Position numbers and translations under genes: made by a program | Assembly (NCBI GenBank): GCA_025356765.1 | Contig: JANXRO010000356.1 | Location: 1-7,092, forward strand | Direction: 5' to 3' | Origin: Hyphomicrobiales bacterium | Lineage (GTDB): Bacteria > Pseudomonadota > Alphaproteobacteria > Rhizobiales > Aestuariivirgaceae | Length of the DNA stretch: 7,092 nt | In this document: piece by piece, positions 6,013 through 7,092 of the stretch | How positions within the stretch are numbered: the first letter of the stretch is position 1 | How the letters are laid out: the number at the start of each line of letters is the position of its first letter | Notes under the pieces: model-generated | Told to the model about the DNA's origin: nothing | Database searches by the model: none | Seen by the model: only the letters and a program-made list of their open reading frames with translations

Positions 6013-7080
6013 TCACATCCTCGGCACACGTTTGGCAATATGATCAGCATGCAAACCCAAATCAGCAGATGATAATCTATCAACTGCGGTGTTCAGCTGG
6101 TGCCAATAAGGATAGATCAATTGGGGCAGGCTGACATCATTCAGCTTCAGCACATCATCGGCGGTCAATTTCAATGTGGCTGAAGCCAGATTGTCTTTCA
6201 GTTGGTCTTCATTGCGCGCACCAACAATTAAAGATGCAACGCCGGGCCTAGCCGCCAACCACGCCAAGGCAACTTGCGCTGCTGAAACGCCGTGTGCTTC
6301 ACCCACTTCAACCAGCGCGTCGATAATGCGGTAAAGCCTGTCTTCATCACGGATTGGCGGTTCAGACCAACCTGAAACGTGGCGCGATGTTTCTGGCGTT
6401 TTGCCGCGCCTGAATTTTCCCGAAAGCAGGCCACCGGCAATTGGGCTCCACACTTGAATGCCAACACCTTGATCAAGCGCTAAAGGCACAAGTTCAAATT
6501 CAGCCTCACGGGCCTCGATGGTATAATGAATTTGCTGGCAGACAAATTTTTCAAAATTGTGCTGACCCGACACCATCATGGCCTTCATAATGTGCCACGC
6601 GGAAAAATTGGAACAACCAATATAACGCACTTTGCCTTGCTTCACCAAAGTGTTCAAAGCTTCCATGGTTTCTTCAAGGGGGGTTTGGCCATCCCATTCG
6701 TGCAGATAATAAACGTCAATGCGATCGCGCTGCAGGCGCTTTAAGCTGGCCTCACATTCACGGATAATATGAAAACGTGAAAGCCCCTGTTCATTGGGGC
6801 CAGTGCCCATGCCAAAGCGAACCTTGGTGCCCACCAACAATTGGTCTGAACGGGTTTTGAGAATTTCACCCAAGGCACTTTCAGATTTGCCACTTGTATA
6901 GGCGTTCGATGTATCAAAAATATTCACGCCATGATCAACCGCAATATCCACCAAGCGCGACGCACTTTTGCGATCTAAACTGCCCGCCATGTTGAAGAAG
7001 CCTTCGCCATCAAAATTCATTGTGCCCAGCGTGTGCAGCGAAACCTTCAGGCCCGATTTTCCCAGATTACGATATTCCAT
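6013..7080 (-). CDS. Aldo/keto reductase
   Basis: A complete 355-residue NADPH-dependent oxidoreductase of the aldo/keto reductase superfamily, a cytoplasmic (beta/alpha)8 barrel reducing aldehydes or ketones. The ATG at 7080 begins MEYRNLGKSGLKVS, the standard N-terminus of bacterial members. The tetrad is intact (numbered from this start): D56 in FDTSNAY, Y61, K86 in VGTKV and H127 in YYLHEWD. Further family blocks are GCSNFSAWH (155-163), WSPIAGGLLSGKF (211-223), and the cofactor-binding IVGARNEDQLKDNL near the C-terminus. A TTG at 7089 would add three residues but has little support; a GAG 9 bases before the ATG is the only trace of a ribosome binding site. The gene shares the strand of vapB, 84 bases upstream of it. 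No hairpin terminator follows its TGA, so read-through into vapBC is possible. The substrate is unknown. Confidence 0.93.
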   Translation of the reverse strand: MEYRNLGKSGLKVSLHTLGTMNFDGEGFFNMAGSLDRKSASRLVDIAVDHGVNIFDTSNAYTSGKSESALGEILKTRSDQLLVGTKVRFGMGTGPNEQGLSRFHIIRECEASLKRLQRDRIDVYYLHEWDGQTPLEETMEALNTLVKQGKVRYIGCSNFSAWHIMKAMMVSGQHNFEKFVCQQIHYTIEAREAEFELVPLALDQGVGIQVWSPIAGGLLSGKFRRGKTPETSRHVSGWSEPPIRDEDRLYRIIDALVEVGEAHGVSAAQVALAWLAARPGVASLIVGARNEDQLKDNLASATLKLTADDVLKLNDVSLPQLIYPYWHQLNTAVDRLSSADLGLHADHIAKRVPRM

Positions 7081-7092
7081 TGTGGTCAACTC

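Noticed and set aside
7081..7089. The TTG at 7089 as start of the aldo/keto reductase
   Set aside because: It adds only three residues before a standard ATG start (MEYRNLG), and a TTG start is less likely. The upstream region is cut by the window edge, so it cannot be excluded entirely.
1..7092. CRISPR array, tRNA, rRNA or riboswitch
   Set aside because: No regularly spaced repeats, no cloverleaf-like gene and no long structured leader are visible; nearly all sequence is accounted for by coding regions.

Overview
The window is about half G+C by eye and reads as ordinary chromosome of a proteobacterium, most likely an alphaproteobacterium. That placement rests on protein style and gene company (FGGY kinase, Gfo/Idh/MocA dehydrogenase, amino-acid amidohydrolases); no rRNA or other taxonomic marker is present. 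Almost every base is coding. I see no tRNA, rRNA, CRISPR array or insertion sequence, and no stretch over 300 bases without a gene.

Left part (1-2169, + strand): the 3' part of an FGGY carbohydrate kinase with glycerol-kinase-like motifs is cut by the window edge. After 19 bases comes a complete Gfo/Idh/MocA-family NAD(P)-dependent oxidoreductase. The pair looks like the tail of a sugar or polyol catabolic operon and ends in a strong intrinsic terminator at 2129-2169.

Middle part (2174-5928, - strand, read right to left): five tightly packed genes. These are a VapB-type antitoxin, a PIN-domain VapC toxin, an M20-family amidohydrolase of the N-carbamoyl-amino-acid / beta-ureidopropionase kind, a second M20 metallo-hydrolase resembling RocB, and a small YoaB-like Rid-family protein. 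The four junctions are 0, 3, -4 (GTGA overlap) and 27 bases. Only vapB and the Rid gene have a clear Shine-Dalgarno sequence. The three enzymes suggest breakdown of an N-carbamoyl or other N-acyl amino compound, followed by clean-up of reactive imine/enamine intermediates. The substrate cannot be fixed from this window.

The vapB leader (5939-5989) has two copies of a 10-base TAGTATATAC element spaced 21 bases apart. The upstream copy contains a perfect palindrome that overlaps a plausible -10 box, as expected for an autoregulated toxin-antitoxin promoter. No terminator separates vapC from the hydrolase gene, so the TA promoter may also drive the catabolic genes. This is the most interesting arrangement in the window.

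Right part (6013-7080, - strand): a complete aldo/keto reductase with its catalytic tetrad. It lies upstream of the TA module in the same orientation, with no visible terminator between them. I found no clearly new biological system; the unusual element is the fusion of a TA module to a hydrolase operon.
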